Assembly (NCBI GenBank): GCA_017428085.1
Contig: JAFRRP010000023.1
Span: forward strand, 1 to 64,000
From: Clostridia bacterium
Lineage (GTDB): Bacteria; Bacillota; Clostridia; Oscillospirales; Acutalibacteraceae
Direction: 5' to 3'
DNA: 64,000 nt
Shown here: in pieces, positions 41,921-49,348 of the stretch
How positions within the stretch are numbered: position 1 is the stretch's first letter
How the letters are laid out: the number at the start of each line of letters is the position of its first letter
Made by a program: the position numbers and the translations under genes
The notes under the pieces: generated by a model
What the model was told of the DNA's origin: nothing
Database searches by the model: none
The model's input: only the letters and a program-made list of their open reading frames with translations

Positions 41921-42880
41921 TTACCCCATATTTACCACGTTCACCGGCTTGCCTTCCATGAATCCCCGGATATTTTCTTTGAGGATCCCCATCAGCCGCA
42001 CGCGGGTCTCGTAGGAGGCCCAGGCGATGTGGGGGGTGATGAAGATGTTTTTCGCGGAAAGCAGCGGGTTGTCCGCCCGGGGCGGCTCCGTGGAGAGCAC
42101 GTCCACGCCCGCGCCCGCAAGCTTGCCGCTGTTCAGCGCGTCGGCCAGCGCCTGCTCGTCCACCTCTCCCCCGCGGGAGGTGTTGACAAGGAACGCCCCG
42201 TCCTTCATCTTGGCGAGGAAATCCGCGTTCACGAATCTGTCCGTCTCGGCCGTCTGTGGACAGTGGACGGTGACGAAATCGCACTGGGGCAGCAGCTCGT
42301 CCAGCGGCAAAAACCGCACGTCCGCGTCCGGGTATTTCTCCGGGTGGGCGGTGTTCACCAGCACCCGCATCTCAAAGGCCTTGGCCAGCGCCGCCACGCG
42401 CCGCCCGATGCGCCCGTAGCCGATGATCCCGATGGTCTTGCCCAGCAGCTCCGCCGTGGGGGCCTTCTGGTAGCTGAAATCCGGGTTGGCGGCCCACTCC
42501 CCCGCCGTGACGGAGGCCGTGTGCAGCCCCACCCGGTTGGCGAACTCTAAAATAAACGCGAACACCTGCTGCGCCACCGCGGACACCGAATAGGACGGGA
42601 TGTTGGCCACCAATACGCCGCGCTCCCAACAGGCGTCCACGTCCACGATGTTGTAGCCCGTGGCCAGCACCGCGATCAGCTTCACCTCCGGCAATTGCGC
42701 CAGCGTTTCGCGGCTGACCGGCGTTTTGTTGAGAATGACGATCTGAGCGTCCCTCGCGCGTTCGACGACAAGCGCTTCCGGCGTGCGGTCGTACACGGTC
42801 AGGTCGCCGTACGCCTTCAGCCAGCTCCAATCCAGATCGCCGGGGTTGGCGGCGAATCCGTCCAAAATCACGATTTTCAT
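41921..42880 (-). CDS. D-2-hydroxyacid dehydrogenase
   Basis: A 319-aa protein. NAD binding is shown by IGIIGYGRIGRRVAALAKAF, and the catalytic residues by NTSRGGEVDEQALADAL (Arg), a following Glu region and ITPHIAWASYE (His). It is nearest in appearance to glycerate/hydroxypyruvate reductases. It reduces or oxidises a 2-keto/2-hydroxy acid with NAD(P)H in the cytoplasm. The frame continues upstream to 43051 but overlaps the small peptide gene; the ATG at 42880 follows AGGAGAAG. It may belong to sugar-acid catabolism together with the flanking GH35. Confidence 0.92.
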   Translation of the reverse strand: MKIVILDGFAANPGDLDWSWLKAYGDLTVYDRTPEALVVERARDAQIVILNKTPVSRETLAQLPEVKLIAVLATGYNIVDVDACWERGVLVANIPSYSVSAVAQQVFAFILEFANRVGLHTASVTAGEWAANPDFSYQKAPTAELLGKTIGIIGYGRIGRRVAALAKAFEMRVLVNTAHPEKYPDADVRFLPLDELLPQCDFVTVHCPQTAETDRFVNADFLAKMKDGAFLVNTSRGGEVDEQALADALNSGKLAGAGVDVLSTEPPRADNPLLSAKNIFITPHIAWASYETRVRLMGILKENIRGFMEGKPVNVVNMG

Positions 42881-42910
42881 TTTTTCTTCTCCTGTCTCTG
42901 TATAAAATCC

Positions 42911-42940
42911 GACACTTCTGATTTTCGGGTCAGAAGTGTC
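42911..42940. other. 11-bp perfect hairpin between small peptide gene and dehydrogenase
   Basis: GACACTTCTGA / TCAGAAGTGTC with an eight-base loop. No T run follows on the minus strand, so it may be an attenuator or processing site between the two genes. Confidence 0.55.
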
Positions 42941-42983
42941 GTTTTCATCAGTCAAATGCCATCCGCATTCCGTCAAAGGAAGC

Positions 42984-43106
42984 TCAGCCGAACTTGAACT
43001 CGGGCGGCTGGGCGTCTTCCTTGCCGTCGTTCTTCGCCCTGAAATACGCAACCAGGTCCGTGATGTACTTGATGATGCCCATGATGAAACCTACAAAAGC
43101 GTCCAT
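42984..43106 (-). CDS. Small amphipathic peptide (40 aa)
   Basis: The gene encodes 40 residues: MDAFVGFIMGIIKYITDLVAYF, roughly, as an aromatic amphipathic helix, then a polar tail with KNDGKEDAQPPEFKFG. AAGGAGG lies seven bases before the ATG, and a good promoter (43173-43201) precedes it, so it is a real gene despite its size. It resembles the four proteins of the 18.2-19.1 kb operon in length, helix position and charged tail. A radical SAM gene lies upstream on the same strand, but the promoter between them argues against a precursor/enzyme pair. No family is recognised. Confidence 0.78.
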   Translation of the reverse strand: MDAFVGFIMGIIKYITDLVAYFRAKNDGKEDAQPPEFKFG

Positions 43107-43172
43107 GTGACAGCCTCCTTGCGCGCCTTGCGCGATGATAGTATGAAATAAGTTGCCTTATTTTCCGTTTAC

Positions 43173-43201
43173 AGCATACCACAAAATCTTTTTTTTGTAA
43201 A
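43173..43201 (-). promoter_or_regulatory. Promoter of the 40-aa peptide gene
   Basis: On the minus strand TTTACA (43201-43196), 17-bp spacer, TATGCT (43178-43173), 67 bases before the ATG. Confidence 0.75.
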
Positions 43202-43251
43202 GGACCCCGAACAAAGATTTATAGGTTATTCACATTTTGATATTCATTTCA

Positions 43252-44256
43252 TCAACTTCTCACGGCGGCGCAGTTCCGTTCGTCGGTCACGTCGTAGAGC
43301 CGCAGGCCGTGTTCTTTGATATACCGCCGCTGCCATTTCCAGAACAGATCCCGCACCCGGTACAGCCGCCGGTTCGCCGGTTCGCCGTACATTTGGGCCA
43401 GCTCGTTGACCGGCGGGATCGCGCGGTAATAATCGTCGTCCAGTCCTTCCACATACGCGACGATCTCGTCGCAGGTCATGCGCTCGAACAGGTCGATGTT
43501 GTCCGCCCGCAGCGTGATGAGCAGCGCGCGCTTCGTGTATTCCGGCAGCGGACCGTCGGCCAGCCATTCCGCCTCCGTCTTGTAACGGCGCAGATCCAGC
43601 AGCGCCCGCACGTGTTCCGGCAGTCCGGCCACGTCCTCCGGCGTGACGCGGTACGGCTCCAACAGATGCCCCCGGCCCCGGTGATCGGGCAGGAAGCAGC
43701 CGATCGGCCCGATCCCGGGAATGGCCTCCAGCGTGTCGATCAATTCCGGCAGCATGGCGAGGTTCTCCCGCGTGACGGGCACCGTCGGCGCGCAGACGAT
43801 CCCATGAGCCGCCGCGCGGGAAGCCAACAGCAGCATGAAGTCGTAGTCGCCGTCGCGGGCCGCGAAGGCGTCATGGCAGGCGCGGTCCCCGAAAAAGGTG
43901 GTGTCGATCCGTTCGATCCCGGCGGCTTTGATCCGCGACAGCCAGCGGTCCGTCTCCTCTTCCGGCCGGATGGCGATGCCGTTGCACTGCAAAAACCGCG
44001 CGCCGATCCACCCGTTCGCCCGGTTGAAGGCGATATTCTCCAGAAGCTGCGGATATTCCGCGCAGAAGCCGACGTTGTAGAACGGCGGCTCGGGCAGGCC
44101 TTTATCCCTGCCCCAGGCGAAAAACCGTTCCGCCAGCCGTTTGCCCCGTTCGTAGTCCACGCCCTCCGCCTGTTTGCAGGAGCGCAGCAGGCAGTAGCGG
44201 CACGCGCACCCGCACGGCGCGCAGAGATTCATGATACCGATGGAGATCGTTTGCAT
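43252..44256 (-). CDS. Radical SAM protein of unknown substrate
   Basis: A 334-aa protein with the N-terminal cluster motif LCAPCGCACRYCLL (CxxxCxxC for a 4Fe-4S cluster binding S-adenosylmethionine) directly after the start MQTISIGIMN. Central segments FLQCNGIAIRPEEETDRWL and GIERIDTTFFGDRACHD fit the partial TIM barrel. No SPASM or other known auxiliary motif is seen, although several further Cys are present near the N-terminus. The ATG at 44256 follows GGGAGGG; the frame upstream is repeat DNA. The reaction is unknown. Confidence 0.83.
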   Translation of the reverse strand: MQTISIGIMNLCAPCGCACRYCLLRSCKQAEGVDYERGKRLAERFFAWGRDKGLPEPPFYNVGFCAEYPQLLENIAFNRANGWIGARFLQCNGIAIRPEEETDRWLSRIKAAGIERIDTTFFGDRACHDAFAARDGDYDFMLLLASRAAAHGIVCAPTVPVTRENLAMLPELIDTLEAIPGIGPIGCFLPDHRGRGHLLEPYRVTPEDVAGLPEHVRALLDLRRYKTEAEWLADGPLPEYTKRALLITLRADNIDLFERMTCDEIVAYVEGLDDDYYRAIPPVNELAQMYGEPANRRLYRVRDLFWKWQRRYIKEHGLRLYDVTDERNCAAVRS

Positions 44257-44281
44257 GGCGGCCCTCCCTTCGTATGATAAT

Positions 44282-44365
44282 GATGAAAGAGAAAAGAGAA
44301 ATGATGAAAGCCGGAAGGGCTTCGCCCTTACCCATCGTATGAATTCGCCCGCAGGCGATTTCATC
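44282..44365. repeat. Heptad repeat GATGAAA/GAGAAAA with inverted heptads TTTCATC
   Basis: Four heptads in register on the left (44282-44309) and inverted counterparts (TTTCATC, TTTCATT) at about 44360-44375, around small GC hairpins. It separates the radical SAM and GH127 genes. A similar arrangement lies at 4413-4498. Confidence 0.68.
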
Positions 44366-44367
44366 TT

Positions 44368-46179
44368 TCATTTTTCGCGCAAGCGCGCGGCCTCATTCCA
44401 CACACAAACTTCGGCGTGCGGCTTATCCCACCGCTTCCCGCAGGATGCGTAGTCCGTCAGCACGGCGTTTCCGCCGTCCGCCTTCGGCAGCAGGAAGCGC
44501 ACGGCCTCCCCCGTCTCCGGCGCCGCCCGTTGGGCCGGTGCGCCGGAAAGGACCAGCGGCGCGCCGAGGTCCGCCCCCGGCTCCTTCTGCGCGTCCCGCG
44601 CCAGCGTCAGCGCGCCGTACCGGTACGCCGTTTTGCCGTTGAGGGTTTCCGTCTCCAAAGCGATCCCGCCGGTCAGCGTCACCGTGTCGCCGCGCCACTC
44701 GCGGGTAATTGCCACATAGTTGTCAACGGGGTCCGTCGCCACCGGTTCGCCGTTGACGCAGACGACGGGTTTTTTGACAAAGGAAGGCACTCTCAGCCGC
44801 ACGGTAAAGCGCTCCGGCGCTTCCGGGGAAACGGTCAGTCGCGCGTCCATGGCCGCCGGATAGTTCGTCTGACAGACCGCCGTCAGCTTTTTTCCGGCGG
44901 GCGTCGTCAGCGTCACGCCGCCGGACAGGTACGTGTTGACGGAAACGCCGTCGGCAGTTTGCGTGACGGCCAGCAGGGGCGGCAGCGCCGTGCCCGCGGA
45001 GGCGATGCAGGCACAGCAGCCGTAAAACCCGCCGCTGCGGAAAAATTTCAGCCCGCCCACGCCCCGGCCGCGGGTCCGGTCCACCAGCGGCGAATAGCTG
45101 TCGAAGGGCAGGGCGCTGAGCCAGTCGCCGGTGCGGGCGTCCCGCTGCATCAGCATGTGTTCGTTGATCGCGCCGTACAGCGCGTTATAGGCGGAGCGCT
45201 CCACCTCCGCGAAATACCGTTCTTTCCCTGTCAGCGCGAACAGCCGCGCGCAGAAGCGCATCCACGTGACGGTGACGCAGGTCTCCTGCATGATCCCCTC
45301 GGAAAAGACCGTCTGCCGGACGGCGGAGTGGTCGAACAACTCATGGGTGCAGCCCGCGCAGCCGATGGCGGTGATGTCGGTGGCCGCCACCTGCGCCGCA
45401 AATTTTTCCACCGTGTCCAGATAGAACCGGTCTCCGGTGACCTCGTACATGGCCAGCAGCCCCTCAAAGAAGGAGATCGTCTCATAGGCCTTGACCTCCG
45501 GGTACTCATACGGGGGGAGCTTATCCGCCGCCGCCAGCTCGATCAGGTTGCCGTCCTTACAGCCGCCGGTGGAGAGGATATACCGGGCGAAATCGAGGCA
45601 GCGCCCGTCCCCGGTGAGCTTATAAAGGTCAACGATCGGCTCCAGCACGCTGCAGGAGTTCACCCCGCCCCAGGAGGTGCTGGTCAGCGTGATCTCGGTC
45701 TTCCCCTCGCCCAGCGCGTCGAAAAGCCGTTGGGCATGGGCGGTCATCGCCGCGAAGACGCGCGCCTTCAGCGCCTCGTCCTTGCAGATGCGGTAAAAGT
45801 GCAGGAATCCCGTCAGCACGTACTTGCGGCCCCAGATGTCCCACCCCTTCCAGCAGTCGTCCTGCGGATAGGTGGAAAAGGCCCCGTTGGGCCGCTGCGC
45901 CGCCAGCAGACCTTCCGCGGCTTCGCGCAGGGTGTCGTACAGCGCTTCGTCGCCGGTGTACTGATACGTCAGGCAGCCGCCGCGCATGGTCTTGCCCCAG
46001 TATTCGCAGCGCCAGCCGTCGTCGATGGCGTCGCTGTCCTCTTTGAATACGTCGATGAATTTCCGCCACATGGCCGCGTCCAGCAGCTGATGGCGCAGCG
46101 TGAAGCGCACTGCCTCATCCGCTTTGCCCGTATACCGCGCCGCCCCCGCGCCGGGGAACGCGTGCTTATAATCCGCCAT
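44368..46179 (-). CDS. Beta-L-arabinofuranosidase-like protein, GH127 family
   Basis: A 603-aa protein. An alpha/alpha-barrel N-terminal domain (EYWGKTMRGGCLTYQYTGDE, STYPQDDCWKGWDIWGRKYV) is followed by the zinc and catalytic site spread over QETCVTVTWMRF (Glu and Cys, near 298) and GGFYGCCACIAS (paired Cys, near 387), the signature of GH127. A beta-sandwich C-terminus with VRLRVPSFVKKPVV follows. GH127 releases beta-L-arabinofuranose from arabino-oligosaccharides through a Cys nucleophile. No signal peptide is present, so it acts on imported substrate. The ATG at 46179 has only a weak ribosome site, so the start is uncertain by up to 22 codons. Confidence 0.88.
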   Translation of the reverse strand: MADYKHAFPGAGAARYTGKADEAVRFTLRHQLLDAAMWRKFIDVFKEDSDAIDDGWRCEYWGKTMRGGCLTYQYTGDEALYDTLREAAEGLLAAQRPNGAFSTYPQDDCWKGWDIWGRKYVLTGFLHFYRICKDEALKARVFAAMTAHAQRLFDALGEGKTEITLTSTSWGGVNSCSVLEPIVDLYKLTGDGRCLDFARYILSTGGCKDGNLIELAAADKLPPYEYPEVKAYETISFFEGLLAMYEVTGDRFYLDTVEKFAAQVAATDITAIGCAGCTHELFDHSAVRQTVFSEGIMQETCVTVTWMRFCARLFALTGKERYFAEVERSAYNALYGAINEHMLMQRDARTGDWLSALPFDSYSPLVDRTRGRGVGGLKFFRSGGFYGCCACIASAGTALPPLLAVTQTADGVSVNTYLSGGVTLTTPAGKKLTAVCQTNYPAAMDARLTVSPEAPERFTVRLRVPSFVKKPVVCVNGEPVATDPVDNYVAITREWRGDTVTLTGGIALETETLNGKTAYRYGALTLARDAQKEPGADLGAPLVLSGAPAQRAAPETGEAVRFLLPKADGGNAVLTDYASCGKRWDKPHAEVCVWNEAARLREK

Positions 46180-46216
46180 ATCCAAGCACCCGATTTCTTT
46201 TCTTTTTTTCGGAAAC

Positions 46217-46245
46217 AATATATCATACGACGGACGACTTTGCAA
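46217..46245 (-). promoter_or_regulatory. Promoter of the GH127 gene
   Basis: On the minus strand TTGCAA (46245-46240), 17-bp spacer, TATATT (46222-46217). Divergent from the lipoprotein promoter. Confidence 0.7.
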
Positions 46246-46274
46246 GGGAATGTGGAAGAAAACGGTGAAAACTA

Positions 46275-46303
46275 TTGAAAAAAAACGCCCTGTATGCTAT
46301 ATT
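46275..46303 (+). promoter_or_regulatory. Promoter of the lipoprotein gene
   Basis: TTGAAA at 46275-46280, 17-bp spacer, TATATT at 46298-46303. The leader then contains the hairpin CGACCG-TTTCCG-CGGTCG before the ribosome site. Confidence 0.75.
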
Positions 46304-46365
46304 TTTTTCGGTATCCGATTACCGAAATCACGACCGTTTCCGCGGTCGAAAAAAAAGGAGTTTGT

Positions 46366-47715
46366 ATGATGGAAAAACGGATCGCGCTAATATTGGCGCT
46401 GGTAATGGTACTGTCGCTGGCCGCGTGCGGCGGCTCCGGCGGCAAGAGCGGCAATGAAGGCGGCGGCGAAGAGGAAGGTTCCGCCGTGGGCGCCGGCGTT
46501 TCCGCCGATACCGCCGTGGGCGACAAGATCACCATGGGCAAGCTGGACGGCGAAGCGCTGACGTGGACCGCCGCCGGCAAGGGCGTCGGCACAATACTGC
46601 TGGTCTCCGACAAGGTGCTGATGCGGCGCGCCTTTACCGGGGAGGACAACAATTCCGCCACCTGGAAGGACAGTGAGATCCGCGCGTACCTCAACGGCGA
46701 ATTCCTGGATTCCGTATTCACGGAGGAGGAAAAGGCCCTGATCGCCCCCACCGAGCTGCTCACCGTTGCCTTTGATTTCGACGCATATCAGAACGTCAAC
46801 GAATACACTACGGACAGCGTGTTCCTGCTCTCCGGCAGCGAGTACGCGCGCTACGTAACGCCGATCAAAGACTTCAAATTCGGCATTCCCACCCAGGCGC
46901 TGCTGGACGACAATGTCTACATGGCGGACGTGGAGGGTTCCGACACCGTGACGCAGGCATGCGGCTGGATCCTGCGGGACAACGGCAGCCAGGAAGTATA
47001 TACCGTCATGGACGTGTACGGCTTCGACGGCACCGTTTCCACCTACGGCAGCGATAAGACGAGCAAAGGCGGCATCCGTCCCGCCATGTGGGTATATACG
47101 GATAAAGCCCTTGCCGACGGCTGGAAAGCCGGAACGGCCTCCCTGCCCGCGGACGAGGCGCTTGACGCGAAGCTGGCAGGTCTTTCGGTGGGCAGCAGCG
47201 TCACCTTCGGCACCGGCGTATATGCGGATCCCAACAAAGGCGCAATGGAGATAGGCTGGAAGGTGCTGGACGAGACCGAAGACGCGTGGCTGCTGTATTC
47301 CGACGAGCTGCTGGGCGCTTACCGGTTCGGCGAGGAAGACGACGAGACCCTGACGTGGGCTGCCTCCGAAGCGCGCGCTTACCTCAACGGCGACGAGTAC
47401 ATCAACGACCTTTTCAACCCCTGGGAGAGGGAAAAGATCAGACTGAGCCACATCACCACCTGCGGCGGCTCCGATTCCTGGGACGTGGATCCCGGTCCCG
47501 AGACCGACGATTACCTGTTCCTGCTGGACCGCGAGGAGATGGAAAAGTATTATCCCAACGAGGCGGACCGCGTGATCGCGGATGCCATCTACTGGCTGCG
47601 CAGCCCCGACTTCGTACGCGGCTGGTTCAGCTGCGTCAACGAGGCCGGAACGATCCGTGAAAACACCGCGGGGCATTATTACGGCCTGCGCGTCGCCATG
47701 TGGGTGTCGAAATAA
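46366..47715 (+). CDS. Lipoprotein with two DUF6273-like domains
   Basis: A 449-aa protein. The signal ALILALVMVLSLAACGGSGG ends in a lipobox (LAAC), so the mature N-terminal Cys is lipidated and membrane-attached. Two similar domains follow, each with a ...SEIRAYLNGEF... or SEARAYLNGDEY motif and a closing GIRPAMWVYT or GLRVAMWVSK strand, as in DUF6273 proteins. The role is unknown; they may bind carbohydrate or other surface ligands. AAAGGAG precedes two adjacent ATGs (46366 and 46369). It is monocistronic, with its own promoter and terminator. Confidence 0.82.
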   Translation: MMEKRIALILALVMVLSLAACGGSGGKSGNEGGGEEEGSAVGAGVSADTAVGDKITMGKLDGEALTWTAAGKGVGTILLVSDKVLMRRAFTGEDNNSATWKDSEIRAYLNGEFLDSVFTEEEKALIAPTELLTVAFDFDAYQNVNEYTTDSVFLLSGSEYARYVTPIKDFKFGIPTQALLDDNVYMADVEGSDTVTQACGWILRDNGSQEVYTVMDVYGFDGTVSTYGSDKTSKGGIRPAMWVYTDKALADGWKAGTASLPADEALDAKLAGLSVGSSVTFGTGVYADPNKGAMEIGWKVLDETEDAWLLYSDELLGAYRFGEEDDETLTWAASEARAYLNGDEYINDLFNPWEREKIRLSHITTCGGSDSWDVDPGPETDDYLFLLDREEMEKYYPNEADRVIADAIYWLRSPDFVRGWFSCVNEAGTIRENTAGHYYGLRVAMWVSK

Positions 47716-47757
47716 CGCTTGAAGATTTCAAGGGCGGGGATCTTCCGTTCCCGCCGC

Positions 47758-47789
47758 AAGGCCGCCGTCCGACAACGGCGGCCTTTTTT
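47758..47789 (+). terminator. Rho-independent terminator of the lipoprotein gene
   Basis: AAGGCCGCCGT-CCGAC-AACGGCGGCCTTTTTT. Confidence 0.93.
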
Positions 47790-47905
47790 GTTTTTTTCGC
47801 CCTTTTCTCCATCACCGTTTTCCAAACAGGAAAATATCCGAAAAACGGTGGATTTCTTCAAAAGGCTATGGTAGAATGATAAAAAAAAGAAAGAGGACCT
47901 GAGGC

Positions 47906-49234
47906 GTGAAACGAATTCTGGTGGCCGGCGCGGGCCACGGCGGGCTGGCAGCCGGGGCGATATTGGCAAAAAACGGTTTTGACGTGACCGTGGTCGAGAA
48001 AGAACAACGGGAGGCGCTGGGCCACGACTGGGAGGACCGGTTCACCTTTTCCCTGCTGACGGAGCTGCTGGGGATCGCCGAGGCCGATCTGCCGGAGGGC
48101 TGCTGGCGGTACCGGGGCGATTGCGCCTTCGTCAGCCCCGCAAAACGGAAAAAAGTCGTGATCCGCTATACGGAGGAGACCCGGCAGAAGATCATGTGGC
48201 GCAAGCCCCTGCTGAACCTGCTGCTGGAACACGCGGAAAAATGCGGCGTGAAATTTTTGTTCGGGGTGGAGGCGCTGGGCCCGCTGACGGAAAACGGCAA
48301 AGTGACGGGCCTTTCCACCGCCGCCGGGGACTACGCGGCGGATCTGGTGATCGACGCCGCCGGAGTGTTCTCCCCGGTGCGCCGCAACCTGCCGGAAGCC
48401 TACGGCATTGAAAAAGACCCGCGGCCGGGCGACCTGTTCTACGCCTGCCGCGCCTATTACGACCGGCTGCCCGGCTTCGAGACGCCGGACGCGCCGTTTG
48501 AGGTATATCTTTATCACGAGGGCGAACGGGGCCTTTCGTGGTTTGGCGCCAACGAGGACGGCTGCGACGTGCTGATCGGGCGGACCTACCCGCTGACGCC
48601 GAAAAAGGTGGAGGAACAGCTGGCGATCTTCCGGCAGTCCCACCCGTGGCTGGGGGAAAAGGTCCTGCACGGCGGGCAGTTCGGCGTGATCCCGGTGCGC
48701 CGCCCCCTCACGCTGCTGGTGGACGACGGCTACGCCGCCGTGGGCGACAGCGCCTTTATGACCACCCCGATGAACGGCATGGGCATCGACCTGTCCCTGC
48801 AGGCGGGAAAGCTGCTGGCGGAAACCGTGCTGAACAACCGGGATCGCGACTTTACCGCCGAGGTCCTGTGGGCGTACAACCGGGATTTCCACCGGCTGTA
48901 CGGCGGCGACACGGCGAAAAACGAGGGGCTGAAAAACGCCCTGCTCTCGCTGCCCGGTCAGGGGGTGGATTTCCTGTTTGAGGCCGAGGTGATCCAGTCC
49001 TCCGACCTGGCCGGGGCGGGCAAAAACACGAAGCTTTCCGCGCTGCTGGGCAAGTTTGTCCGCGGTATGCGGCAGCCGAAATCGTTCTTTACGATCCTCG
49101 GCGGGCTGACGAAGGGCGCAAAGGCGGCGAAATTATATAAGAACGCCCCCGCGCGGTTTGACCGGAAGGCCGTCCGCGCCTGGAGCGACGCCATCGAAAA
49201 GCTGGATATCCGATTTTACAGCTCCGCCAATTAA
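47906..49234 (+). CDS. FAD-dependent oxidoreductase, geranylgeranyl-reductase-like (second copy)
   Basis: A 442-aa protein starting with GTG, MKRILVAGAGHGGLAAGAILAKNG (FAD Rossmann fold), with AVGDSAFMTTPMNGMGIDLS as the second FAD motif. The layout matches the protein at 25186, but sequence similarity seems low outside the motifs. The family reduces isoprenoid chains or modifies aromatic/polyketide substrates. GAGGACCTGAGG precedes the start. No partner gene is adjacent; the next gene is convergent. Confidence 0.82.
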   Translation: MKRILVAGAGHGGLAAGAILAKNGFDVTVVEKEQREALGHDWEDRFTFSLLTELLGIAEADLPEGCWRYRGDCAFVSPAKRKKVVIRYTEETRQKIMWRKPLLNLLLEHAEKCGVKFLFGVEALGPLTENGKVTGLSTAAGDYAADLVIDAAGVFSPVRRNLPEAYGIEKDPRPGDLFYACRAYYDRLPGFETPDAPFEVYLYHEGERGLSWFGANEDGCDVLIGRTYPLTPKKVEEQLAIFRQSHPWLGEKVLHGGQFGVIPVRRPLTLLVDDGYAAVGDSAFMTTPMNGMGIDLSLQAGKLLAETVLNNRDRDFTAEVLWAYNRDFHRLYGGDTAKNEGLKNALLSLPGQGVDFLFEAEVIQSSDLAGAGKNTKLSALLGKFVRGMRQPKSFFTILGGLTKGAKAAKLYKNAPARFDRKAVRAWSDAIEKLDIRFYSSAN

Positions 49235-49348
49235 GGCAACGCCGGATAAACGGCGGAAGACAGGAATGAAACCGCAAGGCAGGTTAACGTCTGTCTAGGA
49301 TCTCCGACGCCGTATTCCGGCGTTCAGACAAGCAGAAATCTTCAAGTA

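Noticed and set aside
42984..44256. Radical SAM enzyme plus 40-aa peptide as a RiPP pair
   Set aside because: The peptide has its own promoter, no core-like Cys/Gly/Asn pattern, and resembles small proteins far from any radical SAM gene; the enzyme lacks a visible SPASM or precursor-binding domain. Not excluded, but unsupported.
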